Positions 1 through 8,160 of a stretch of DNA of 64,000 bases are shown piece after piece. The DNA is from CAINVV01 sp963663005 (GTDB lineage Bacteria > Bacteroidota > Bacteroidia > Bacteroidales > Prolixibacteraceae). Position numbers and translations under genes: made by a program. Each line of letters opens with the position of its first letter. Position 1 is the first letter of the stretch. The notes beneath the pieces were generated by a model that searched no databases, was not told the origin of the DNA, and saw only the letters and a program-made list of their open reading frames with translations. Where the stretch lies: positions 496,001 through 560,000 of the forward strand of contig CAXXHH010000014.1 of assembly GCA_963663005.2 (NCBI GenBank), in the 5' to 3' direction.

Positions 1-674
1 TGCCGGGAGAGGAATATCTCCGGTACCCGCTGCCGGAAATTCACAAATTTCTTGGTAAACAGCCACTTAAAGCTTTGTTTATACCATTCGCTGCCGTAAC
101 ATTTTCATTTGATGAGTATGAAGCCAAAGTGAAAGAACGGTTTGCGGCCTTCAATTACCACATAACCAGTATTCATCATTCAGTGAATATGGCTCAGGCA
201 GTTAGCGAAGCAGAGGCCATCGTGGTTGGAGGTGGAAACACCTGGCAATTGGTGAGAATGATGAACGACCACGGGTTATTCCCTCTCATCCGGGAACGCG
301 TCATGGCAGGAATCCCTTATATTGGGTGGAGTGCCGGATCAAATGTTGCGTGTCCGACGCTGCGCACGACCAATGATATGCCAATTATCGATCCAAAAGG
401 GTTTGAATGCCTCAACCTCATTCCTTTCCAGATCAATCCGCATTACCTCGACAAGAATCCGGAAGGGCATGGCGGCGAAACCAGAGAGCAGCGAATCGAA
501 GAATTTTTGGAGATAAACCCCAGTTTATTTGTTGTCGGCTTACGCGAAGGGACAATGCTTTGCAGGGATGATCAACGACTTTCGCTGATTGGCTCCAGGA
601 CAATGCGCGTCTTTAAAAAAGGTACGAACCCGATTGAATTAAGCGAGAAAGATGATCTGAATTTTCTGTTGTAG
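1..674 (+). CDS. pepE: Peptidase E (alpha-aspartyl dipeptidase), 5' end outside the window
   Basis: Family S51 serine dipeptidase that cleaves dipeptides with N-terminal aspartate in the cytosol. The reading frame is already open at base 3, and the residues read there (PGEEYLRYPLPEIHKFLG) fit the region before the conserved FIPFA strand of E. coli PepE, so the true start lies upstream and a TTG at base 75 is not the start. The motifs GGGNTW, GWSAGS (nucleophile serine), RTTNDMPI, QINPH and GETREQR are all present, in family order. About 223 residues are visible, close to the usual length of roughly 230, so only a few residues are missing. It converges on the exported-protein cluster that follows, with a hairpin between. 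Confidence 0.95.
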   Translation, partial: PGEEYLRYPLPEIHKFLGKQPLKALFIPFAAVTFSFDEYEAKVKERFAAFNYHITSIHHSVNMAQAVSEAEAIVVGGGNTWQLVRMMNDHGLFPLIRERVMAGIPYIGWSAGSNVACPTLRTTNDMPIIDPKGFECLNLIPFQINPHYLDKNPEGHGGETREQRIEEFLEINPSLFVVGLREGTMLCRDDQRLSLIGSRTMRVFKKGTNPIELSEKDDLNFLL

Positions 675-678
675 CCAA

Positions 679-716
679 AATATCCCTGAAAGACTTTGAA
701 ATCTTTCAGGGATATT
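679..716. terminator. Hairpin between convergent genes
   Basis: A perfect 15-bp stem (679-693 with 702-716) with an 8-nt loop lies just after the pepE stop and just after the stop of the convergent gene at 743. There is a short A-run on the left arm side (677-680), which gives a U-run only for leftward transcription, so it is best as a terminator for the exported-protein cluster and possibly bidirectional. Confidence 0.75.
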
Positions 717-742
717 GCAACGCTTAGAATAGAATATCCTTG

Positions 743-3355
743 TTAATATTCATGTTGCTTTTGGAATGATCTTTCGCATAATCGAAGATCAGGTCTCCTG
801 TCTTTTTTCATTACAGTGATGCTGTTGAGCGGAAACCAGACGATGGCTTTCCCAACTTTGGCACCGGAAATAAAATCTATCCGGGCATCGCCTTCGGGGG
901 TGTATACCATCTTCATATTCGTTTCGTTTTTCACTTTGAGCATGTCAAACTCCAGATACTTATTATCCAGCGTGCGCAAGGTGACGATGCCGTTGCTGTT
1001 TTTCAGAAACTCAACTACGGTGAGACTTTTATATAGCGACGGACTTTTCGTTTTAAATCCCGGATTGTACTTGTCGAGCGTTGCCTGCACCACCTCTCCT
1101 GTTAATTTTGATTCAAAATCAGACAGCATCTGAAATACGGCAAACAGTCCGGCAACACCTTTGTCGTAACCGCTTAGGATCAGTTTGTCATTTTTGTCTT
1201 TCAGCAACGCAGAAAGGTCATATTTAGCCTCTTCGTTCACAGCCCCTGTGCGCTTGATCATCCCCGGCAGGGTACTAAAACCACCGGTAGCCAGCAGATT
1301 GTTTTTCTCGTCAAGCATCAGCATATTTTTCCAGAACATATTCTGTTGAGGCAGATAATCCGTACCGAGCAGTTTGCCGTTTGTGTCGAGTCGCACCTGG
1401 TAATAAATGTTTTCGCGGGTCTTCACATCTTCGAAGAACACCGGTGTTAGCCAGTTGATCGCTCCGCCGGGTTTCATTGAGAGAAGAAACAGTGATTGTT
1501 CCGGTTTGTCCGTTTTAATACTCTTGTTTTCGGCTTGAAAATTTCCGGAAAAATTTCCGGAGATGATGAAATTTCCGGCCGGATCCTTGACAATGCCTGT
1601 CACATACTCTGCACCGCTTCCCTCCAGAATTTTTATCCAGTTAAGTTTTGTTTCCGAATTGAATGAAGCCACAAACAAATCCCTTCCTCCCATGGGATTT
1701 ACCGGTGCGGGACCCAATGTAAAGGCCTTGTCGAACCAGCCGGCGAGGATGACATTACCATTCCCGTCGGGCACATCGCATTTACCGTCGCCGGGGAAAC
1801 CGCCCTTCTGGACAACATTATCCCATATCTTCTCAGCCAGCAAGTCGTCGGCGTTGACACCAGGCCTCAGAATAATCTCACCCGGTTTTCCGGCGAACTG
1901 TGGCATACAGCGACCAACCGGTGCTCCGATAAAAGTACCATCGCAGATTGTATATTTCTTTTGTTTCGAATAGACAAAATCGCCCGGCACCTCAGATGGA
2001 AAGAGAACGGCAGTACTAACATGACCGGGGAAAAGAATGCCAACTACATCCAATTTGGCAATATTGTAAACCAGCCAGGAGAGCAGCGCAGCCCTGTCAT
2101 CGCAATCGCAGTACGGATAATAGAAAATTTCATCCGGGAAATCCCATTTTTCAAATCCAAATTGCGCCTGGTCAGTTTTATATGGGAAAGCCTTCTGCGT
2201 AAATTCCAACAAGATAGCCACCGTCTCAACCGGATTCTTGCCCTTAATATATTTATCAAAGTAATTAAGCAATGTTTCTTTCATGAGCGGATTCATCGGG
2301 GCGCTCATAGTGACATAGAAATCGGTCTGCGGATAGGTGCTGTAAAACGCCATCTCATTCAATGGTACGTTCATCTCCAGCTCTGCAAAATCTGGTGAAA
2401 AGGCAAATCGTTTTGTGTTGTATTTCTCTTTAAAATTGAGTGGTTTGGTGACAGCAAGGTTTATCCTCTTCTTAGCATCGCCATATTCCTCATCATACGT
2501 CAAAACAGAGCCAATCTCCTCTCCAAAATTGGCAATGAAATAATACTCCTGCTCATTAAATTTCAGAAACTGACATCCAAAAACATTGTTTGTTGAAGGC
2601 ACCAGGAGGTATAATTTATTGGCTTGGGCCGAATATGCCAGACGGCTTTGAAAACCGGAGACGGTCATAAGGAACCAATTGTACAGGGTTTTGGTGTTGT
2701 TGTTATTAGGTGCTATCCGGGCAGAGAACTGGTTAATCAGCTGGTACATACCCCAGTCGTTGAGGTTCATCTGTTCCTTAAGCAGGTTTATCTGCAAAAG
2801 AACATCGCCATAATTAGCCTCACACATCTTCCTCCAGAACCGGGCGACCTCATTTTGACCGGGCTTGCCGAGGGTGAACTCCAACATGCGTGGATCCGCT
2901 TTGATCACCAGATTCTGCCCGAAGAAATCAACCGGAACCTCCAGGCGTCTAACCGTCTTATCCGGTATAGGCACTGGCTGAGGACGTTCTTGTTCGGCTC
3001 TGACCGGAAGTATAACAGGTGGTTCCCTGACAACCACTTTCAGCGGAGGAGGTACTATTTTGGGCGGTTCATACTTCGGTAATTGTTGTGGTTTGGGGGC
3101 TTCAACCGGCTTATTAGCCTTAAACGCGTCGTAACTAACCCATTCTTTCTCCAGGTATTTCGCAAACTCTTCATTTCTCTTTTTGACAAAATCGTTGTAC
3201 TCCTGCTGGAGTTTCAGCATCCCTTCCTGCTGTTCTTTAACATAGCTGTTGTATTGCTGTTGCTGTTGCTTCAGGTATTCCTCGAAAGTCTGGGCACCTA
3301 CCGGAACGCAGTAGGCCAGGGTCAGAACCAGAATTAAAAAAAGGTTTTTCTTCAT
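743..3355 (-). CDS. Exported transglutaminase-like and beta-propeller protein, function unknown
   Basis: An 870-residue protein starting at MKKNLFLILV, which gives a clear signal peptide ending near VGAQ. An ATG 60 bases upstream is open but would bury the signal peptide, so it is rejected. Order: signal peptide (1-21), Gln/Glu-rich coiled coil (about 22-75), Pro-rich linker (about 85-135), a middle region, then CDCDDRA (Cys418), GHVSTAV (His445) and CDGTFIG (Asp472), which have the order and spacing of a transglutaminase-like Cys-His-Asp triad. After about residue 530 come repeats such as GNVILAGWF and GNFIISGNFSG, typical of propeller blades. Last gene of a seven-gene same-strand cluster. 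Family knowledge suggests amide-bond hydrolysis or transfer in the envelope; the substrate is unknown and the activity is inferred. Confidence 0.75.
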   Translation of the reverse strand: MKKNLFLILVLTLAYCVPVGAQTFEEYLKQQQQQYNSYVKEQQEGMLKLQQEYNDFVKKRNEEFAKYLEKEWVSYDAFKANKPVEAPKPQQLPKYEPPKIVPPPLKVVVREPPVILPVRAEQERPQPVPIPDKTVRRLEVPVDFFGQNLVIKADPRMLEFTLGKPGQNEVARFWRKMCEANYGDVLLQINLLKEQMNLNDWGMYQLINQFSARIAPNNNNTKTLYNWFLMTVSGFQSRLAYSAQANKLYLLVPSTNNVFGCQFLKFNEQEYYFIANFGEEIGSVLTYDEEYGDAKKRINLAVTKPLNFKEKYNTKRFAFSPDFAELEMNVPLNEMAFYSTYPQTDFYVTMSAPMNPLMKETLLNYFDKYIKGKNPVETVAILLEFTQKAFPYKTDQAQFGFEKWDFPDEIFYYPYCDCDDRAALLSWLVYNIAKLDVVGILFPGHVSTAVLFPSEVPGDFVYSKQKKYTICDGTFIGAPVGRCMPQFAGKPGEIILRPGVNADDLLAEKIWDNVVQKGGFPGDGKCDVPDGNGNVILAGWFDKAFTLGPAPVNPMGGRDLFVASFNSETKLNWIKILEGSGAEYVTGIVKDPAGNFIISGNFSGNFQAENKSIKTDKPEQSLFLLSMKPGGAINWLTPVFFEDVKTRENIYYQVRLDTNGKLLGTDYLPQQNMFWKNMLMLDEKNNLLATGGFSTLPGMIKRTGAVNEEAKYDLSALLKDKNDKLILSGYDKGVAGLFAVFQMLSDFESKLTGEVVQATLDKYNPGFKTKSPSLYKSLTVVEFLKNSNGIVTLRTLDNKYLEFDMLKVKNETNMKMVYTPEGDARIDFISGAKVGKAIVWFPLNSITVMKKDRRPDLRLCERSFQKQHEY

Positions 3356-3475
3356 GGTATCCGAATTTTTTAGGTTGATACGGCTTGAGCTGCGAAAAAT
3401 GCAGATACCCGGCAAACCTGCTGAAAATCAGAAGAGGTCTGCCGGATAAATACTTAAAATATTGATACTAAACTA

Positions 3476-4048
3476 CTATTTTGAACTTTTGTCCATCTCC
3501 TTATTGAACTCATTTTTGAATTTCTCATATTCAAAATCGAGTCTCAATTTTTCATCTCCTGAGATTTTTTTCTGAATCCCCTGCAACAGTTCTTCGCCAT
3601 TTAGTTCCTGGGCAATGTAGCATTTATAGGTGTTTTGCTTCGTCTTTGTCAGTTTCTCACAGATCGTGGCTACTCCAGAAAGTTGTTGATCGACCACCTG
3701 ACGGGTTAAACCTTCAAAACGGGTTTTGGCTTGTTCTACATTATCAATAGCCTTGGAGCTGTAGTAGTTGTCGACAACACTCTTAATGGTAACATTCAAC
3801 GTTGCAGCCAATTGTTCTCTGGAGTTGGCCTGAGCCTTTTTCTTGGCAAGCATCTGATCCGAACTTTCTCCCGATGCGGTAGCCCGGATTAATCCCTTTT
3901 TCGTAAAAAATTCCGGACCGTTACATGGCAGATCTACAATTTCCTCCCCCTTTGGCACTACTTGCTTGGTCTTGCATCCTGACATACAGATCATCAGCGC
4001 AAGGCAAGAGATTCCGATTACTGTTGTAAAAATTCTACTTGTTTTCAT
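3476..4048 (-). CDS. LPP20-like lipoprotein
   Basis: A 190-residue lipoprotein. The start at MKTSRIF is preferred over an ATG 39 bases upstream because it places a normal signal peptide before the lipobox MSGC (Cys25). The stretch from about residue 47 (ATASGESS, then AKKKAQANSREQLA) matches the LPP20/FlgP-type pattern of a glycine/alanine-rich segment followed by a helix with regularly spaced Ala and Arg. LPP20 domains occur in outer-membrane lipoproteins, including FlgP/FlgT-type envelope assemblies. The C-terminal tail is highly charged and probably helical. It lies 97 bases downstream of another LPP20-like gene, so two related proteins may act in one envelope structure. The exact role is unknown. 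Confidence 0.75.
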   Translation of the reverse strand: MKTSRIFTTVIGISCLALMICMSGCKTKQVVPKGEEIVDLPCNGPEFFTKKGLIRATASGESSDQMLAKKKAQANSREQLAATLNVTIKSVVDNYYSSKAIDNVEQAKTRFEGLTRQVVDQQLSGVATICEKLTKTKQNTYKCYIAQELNGEELLQGIQKKISGDEKLRLDFEYEKFKNEFNKEMDKSSK

Positions 4049-4145
4049 CTTTTTAAGTCTAAAAGTGTTTGTACTTGGTTTAATCATTCAATTCATATTT
4101 AGTAAGGCTAACAGCCAATGATTAATGCGCTAAGCGCTTTTTGTC

Positions 4146-5435
4146 TTACCATCCGGTAGAATAATCCATCCGGTAAATCCGAATAGCTGAACTCTTCCCA
4201 GTTTTCACGGAGTTATAAAGAATGGATCCATTCAATTGTTTGATTGGCTTCACGGCATTGGAAATTTTTGAGATTGGAAGTTCATTGGGTATTGTCACTC
4301 TGAGATCGTGCTGACCCTTCGCACTGAAAGTATCATTAACCGGGAGATCCAGAATAATACCAGCCTCCTTCCACTCAAGTTTTAGATTTGTAACGGCACA
4401 GGGGCTGTCAAATTTCGATTTGATCGGGATAACACAGACAGCATTGGTTACTTTATCGCCGACAACATCGCCACCCATAATCCGGATGTTACCACTGATC
4501 ATCAGCTCGGCTTTGGTTTCGGCAACGTTGAAGTAGAACATTTTTTCCGGCCTCGTATTGCCAAAAGAGTATGTAACCTTCACATTGTTTCCGGGCTCAT
4601 CGTAACACTCATCGAAAAGGTAGGAAATTTCACACACCTCAATACCCAGACGACGATCCTGAATTTTGGCACACTGCGAACTAATGACCGGAATGCGCGC
4701 GCATCTGACAACTTTATCGCCAATTTTCATACTGAAGCGTACCTTCCCGAGTTCACTCCCGGCATCGGCCAGATATGTTGAGGCCAGCAATGCCTTGCAT
4801 CGTTCGATTCCCACCTGACATTTGCTTTTGCGTTCATCGATGAAAATAGCCTCCAATTTGGAAAGCTGACTCTGGCATTGAATCAACTCCTCGATAGTCG
4901 TATATGAATCCAGTAAGGCCAGTACCTTATTCATTTCCTCAGTCAGGGCGGCATCTTTCATCCTGAAATCCTGCACCAGATCATCCAGATCGAACTGACT
5001 GAACGGATATTTGACGAAATACTGATATTTGACTGCCTTCGTCTGTTTATCTACCAGCTTCTCCCAATAAAAGGCGACCACGTTGGAGGCCGACACCCCC
5101 TGTAAATAATCGCGCTTACCGGATTGAGTGGTTATAACATTGGAAAAGCTTTGGTAAAGCTCATTCAGCTTATTCGCAGTTAGCTCGGTGGTTTTGGAAA
5201 CCGACGTAGAGGAAATGAAATCGGCCACGGCTGTTGTAATCTGAGCCTTCACGTTTACCATCGCGTTATCTTTGGCATCTTCCACGGCAACGCCATTCCC
5301 AATCCCCACGATGAAGCCCTTTTCCATGCTCATGGTCCATTCTGGTTTCTTTCCGCTTTTATCCGAAACAGAATACTGGGCCAAAAGAGACAATGAATAG
5401 AGTACCGCACACAGGAAAAATAGTGTCTTTTTCAT
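4146..5435 (-). CDS. Exported LPP20-like domain protein
   Basis: A 429-residue exported protein with a signal peptide (MKKTLFFLCAVLYSLSLLAQ). Residues about 30-80 carry KPEWT, then GIGNG, AKDNAMVNVKAQI and a valine/serine-rich helix, the typical LPP20 signature of P-W, G-I-G and Ala-spaced helix. A helical segment follows (about 150-225), then a probable beta-rich C-terminal half. It is not a lipoprotein, unlike its downstream neighbour. Six other exported-protein genes flank it on the same strand. I cannot assign a reaction; a structural role in a periplasmic or outer-membrane assembly is an inference from the family and the neighbourhood. Confidence 0.75.
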   Translation of the reverse strand: MKKTLFFLCAVLYSLSLLAQYSVSDKSGKKPEWTMSMEKGFIVGIGNGVAVEDAKDNAMVNVKAQITTAVADFISSTSVSKTTELTANKLNELYQSFSNVITTQSGKRDYLQGVSASNVVAFYWEKLVDKQTKAVKYQYFVKYPFSQFDLDDLVQDFRMKDAALTEEMNKVLALLDSYTTIEELIQCQSQLSKLEAIFIDERKSKCQVGIERCKALLASTYLADAGSELGKVRFSMKIGDKVVRCARIPVISSQCAKIQDRRLGIEVCEISYLFDECYDEPGNNVKVTYSFGNTRPEKMFYFNVAETKAELMISGNIRIMGGDVVGDKVTNAVCVIPIKSKFDSPCAVTNLKLEWKEAGIILDLPVNDTFSAKGQHDLRVTIPNELPISKISNAVKPIKQLNGSILYNSVKTGKSSAIRIYRMDYSTGW

Positions 5436-5544
5436 ACTATAATAATTTGCTTTTTAATGGTAGTATGGAACTCACATGTTGCTGGAAATTAGTATCATTC
5501 TCTTGAGTGTTGTAAAGCAGCATGTTCGTTTCATTGCACGAAGT

Positions 5545-6612
5545 TTATTTGGTTATTGGCAGATTTTTAAACTTGAAGAAGTTGTCATTAATATAGAACC
5601 GGAGATATTTGATTTCGTTTACCTTCGGAAACTCACAAATAACCTCCGTGTTAACTTCCGGTAGTATGGTGACATCGAGATAGTTATTACTCTCTCTGGA
5701 TCCGATTTTAGTCATGGTATTGCGCTTCTCATCACCATTTTCATTGATAAGCATAGTTTCATACAGGCGGTACATCTTCTGCATATAATCTTCTGCATTT
5801 TTGTTGATTAGCTCGAAATAGGCATAGATTTTCTCCCCTCTTACAACAGCGCTTTTGAACCTCAGGAAAATTTTGTTGCCAATGTCAATCGTCTGGCCAC
5901 CCGTATACTCAGGCTCCTTCTCAATTTTCGCCTTACTCTCGGTTGTAATGATGATCGGCATATTGCGACCAATTTCGCCTGCTACCTCATTGGCTTTGTC
6001 AAAACACTCGCGACAGACTGGCGGAACGGAATTAAGCAACCCGAGCGAGGCGACCCAATTGCGCTGATCAGCTAAGCTTTTCCCACGGGAGATGACCAAA
6101 TCGCAATTGGAATTAAAGTATTCTACGATGGCTTCTTTCCCTTTCTCCATCATTACTTTCCACTTGCCATTTCTGATATTGATTTCGCTAAAAGCATTGT
6201 TATAGGCCAACTGGTCTGTTCTTCCGGCTCCCTTTAGCGTCTGAGAAGCTGTTGCATAGACATTTCCCGTGTACCTGTCGGCCAAATTAAAGACCACCTC
6301 CATATTGTACGTATAGATTGGCGGCGCTGTCGGCGTCACGTCATTACTAAGCACCATCAACTGAGGTGTCATAATGAAAAGCGGAGCATCGTCGAGTGCA
6401 CTCATGCCGTTCAGTCCGATGATCTGCCTCATCTTGCCCAAAAGCATATCCTGCGCACCCTTAGGCATGTTCTTCATCGCATCGGGAATAGTTGGGGCAA
6501 TAGCAATCCTGGCAAAATCATCGCTGGCGCCCATACTGTTTTGACCTTTTGTCTGCGGGATGAAAAAGGAGCAAAGAGCCAAAAGAAGTAAGCTAAATTT
6601 TAAGTTTTTCAT
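5545..6612 (-). CDS. Exported protein of unknown function
   Basis: A 355-residue protein with a signal peptide ending near QTKGQ. Residues about 110-160 contain NVYATASQTLKGAG followed by an alanine-rich helix (AYNNAFSEINI), reminiscent of LPP20/CsgG-associated proteins in which a strand is followed by a helix that couples to assembly partners. A CREC motif lies mid-protein and the C-terminal half (about 235-355) looks like a beta-sandwich. It starts 15 bases after the stop of the upstream gene, so they are almost certainly co-transcribed. No family is recognised with certainty. Confidence 0.7.
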   Translation of the reverse strand: MKNLKFSLLLLALCSFFIPQTKGQNSMGASDDFARIAIAPTIPDAMKNMPKGAQDMLLGKMRQIIGLNGMSALDDAPLFIMTPQLMVLSNDVTPTAPPIYTYNMEVVFNLADRYTGNVYATASQTLKGAGRTDQLAYNNAFSEINIRNGKWKVMMEKGKEAIVEYFNSNCDLVISRGKSLADQRNWVASLGLLNSVPPVCRECFDKANEVAGEIGRNMPIIITTESKAKIEKEPEYTGGQTIDIGNKIFLRFKSAVVRGEKIYAYFELINKNAEDYMQKMYRLYETMLINENGDEKRNTMTKIGSRESNNYLDVTILPEVNTEVICEFPKVNEIKYLRFYINDNFFKFKNLPITK

Positions 6613-6627
6613 CGTTCTTGCTTTTGA

Positions 6628-7596
6628 TTATTTTTCCCCAATAATTAGCCAGGCCTCACCCAGACCGCGTTGGTATATTTTATTATCCAGATTGAACGGA
6701 GGACCGGCAAGAAATTTGCTCAGATTAGAAATGTACCGGCGGGTATCCATCGCTACCTCCCGGCCGTTGAGATTGAACATCATTGGAATACGTACCTGCT
6801 CGAAGCGCATCATGGTTGCAGTGGCATCGATCGTTGAAAATCTCCCGCTGACGGTATTTTCGGTAAACCAGTTTTCGATATGAAAACTCAACTGATCGTT
6901 CGCTCCTTTATAATCAAAATCCTGCTCAAAATCGGTTCCTGCATTATCCCACACGCGAAGGGCAATCGTAACTTCCCGCCCATTTGTAAACATGTCGTTA
7001 AAGAAGTTTGTCAGCTGACTGTTGAACCCATCCATATGACTTAGAACTGCCTCTTCCAGTAAAATATCTGCGGTAGCTGCAGAAGATGGTTTCCCGGCTC
7101 CGGCTGCAGCAGCCACTTGTTTATTGGTATATGCATCCAATCCTTTCAGTGAAAAGGTGATATAGTTATTTGGACCCTGACGTTTTATGTTAAAATCAAC
7201 ATCCATAATAATATCAGCCTTGGCTGTCCTTTTCAAAACATCGATAGGTGTCTCTTTAATGGCAGCACTTGAGCTCTTTGATGTCATCATAGAAATTTCA
7301 GCGCTCTGCGTCTCAATACTTTTGAGTGTTTGCTCCAGATCTTTCAGTGGGAATCCCCGTTCGGTCATGATGGCTCCCATTTTAATAATGACCATTCGCA
7401 ACTCCTCACTTCCTTGCATCGCCTTTTTGTAATCGGGCAATACCTCGTCTTTGCCGTTCGAATTGACGGTCATTGTATAGCCATGCGATACGCAAAAAAT
7501 GTCGCTTGGAACGACCATGATGATAGGCTTTTTTGCCTGTCCCAGGGATACTAAAGTGGCCACACATAAGACAATAGATAAAAATGTTTTCTTCAT
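6628..7596 (-). CDS. Exported protein, possibly DUF6175 family
   Basis: A 322-residue protein with a signal peptide (MKKTFLSIVLCVATLVSLGQ). The mature N-terminus reads KKPIIMVVPSDIFC, which I associate with the Bacteroidota family DUF6175, where an N-terminal strand MVVPSD is conserved; the assignment is from memory and is uncertain. Residues about 115-150 (TAKADIIMDVDFNI) resemble the alpha/beta fold of CsgG-like and TolB-N-like proteins. There is an Ala/Gly-rich loop near residue 165. Spacings of 15 and 30 bases to its neighbours mark it as part of the exported-protein operon. Function unknown. Confidence 0.7.
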   Translation of the reverse strand: MKKTFLSIVLCVATLVSLGQAKKPIIMVVPSDIFCVSHGYTMTVNSNGKDEVLPDYKKAMQGSEELRMVIIKMGAIMTERGFPLKDLEQTLKSIETQSAEISMMTSKSSSAAIKETPIDVLKRTAKADIIMDVDFNIKRQGPNNYITFSLKGLDAYTNKQVAAAAGAGKPSSAATADILLEEAVLSHMDGFNSQLTNFFNDMFTNGREVTIALRVWDNAGTDFEQDFDYKGANDQLSFHIENWFTENTVSGRFSTIDATATMMRFEQVRIPMMFNLNGREVAMDTRRYISNLSKFLAGPPFNLDNKIYQRGLGEAWLIIGEK

Positions 7597-7626
7597 ATCG
7601 GGTGTTTTTAATTTGGTTGAGCGTTT

Positions 7627-8136
7627 TCAGAATCCGGCATCCATTCTCTTTGCTACCCCTTTTTCTTCAAGGTACTTACGTAAGGCATTATAGTTTACAG
7701 AAGCACTGATAGCTACTTTATAACCGTGGCTCATCTTGATGTTATCAGACCCACCGGGTGTTCCATCGGTTGTGAGATTGACAAAGCTCAAATACATTCC
7801 TCCATCCTTAAAAAATTCGTCAAAAAAATCCAGATTTTTCTCATAGCCGTCGATGGGAAGTAATGAAGGCGTTGGCGCTGCACCATTACCAGGAGGAATT
7901 CCGCGAAAAATCACAGCAGCCACAACAGTTCTTTTGGCATCATAAATGGCATTATCGACTTTTTTGCCATATCCCCAGACTTTCAATAATTTGGTTCCAT
8001 CAAGTCCGATGCCCAGACTTGCGATCTCATAATTATATTGGCTGTCGTACATGGCTTTACGTTCTTTTCGCGTCTGACCAAATACGGTGGTTAGCGCTAA
8101 CATTAGAACGATAACTGAAAATAGGCTCTTTTTCAT
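7627..8136 (-). CDS. Small exported protein of unknown function
   Basis: A 169-residue protein with a signal peptide ending near TVFGQ. The core contains KVWGYGKK, then AIYDAKRTVVAAVIF, again a strand followed by an Ala-spaced helix as in LPP20-type proteins, and a predicted loop rich in Pro and Gly. No catalytic motif was seen. It sits 24 bases downstream of the outer-membrane barrel gene and 30 bases upstream of the DUF6175-like gene, so it belongs to the same operon. It may be a soluble partner in the same envelope complex, which is an inference from position only. Confidence 0.7.
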   Translation of the reverse strand: MKKSLFSVIVLMLALTTVFGQTRKERKAMYDSQYNYEIASLGIGLDGTKLLKVWGYGKKVDNAIYDAKRTVVAAVIFRGIPPGNGAAPTPSLLPIDGYEKNLDFFDEFFKDGGMYLSFVNLTTDGTPGGSDNIKMSHGYKVAISASVNYNALRKYLEEKGVAKRMDAGF

Positions 8137-8160
8137 AATAGCTTATGAATGAAATATTAA

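Noticed and set aside
3356..3415. Upstream ATG for the transglutaminase-like protein.
   Set aside because: It would place 20 residues before a perfect signal peptide.
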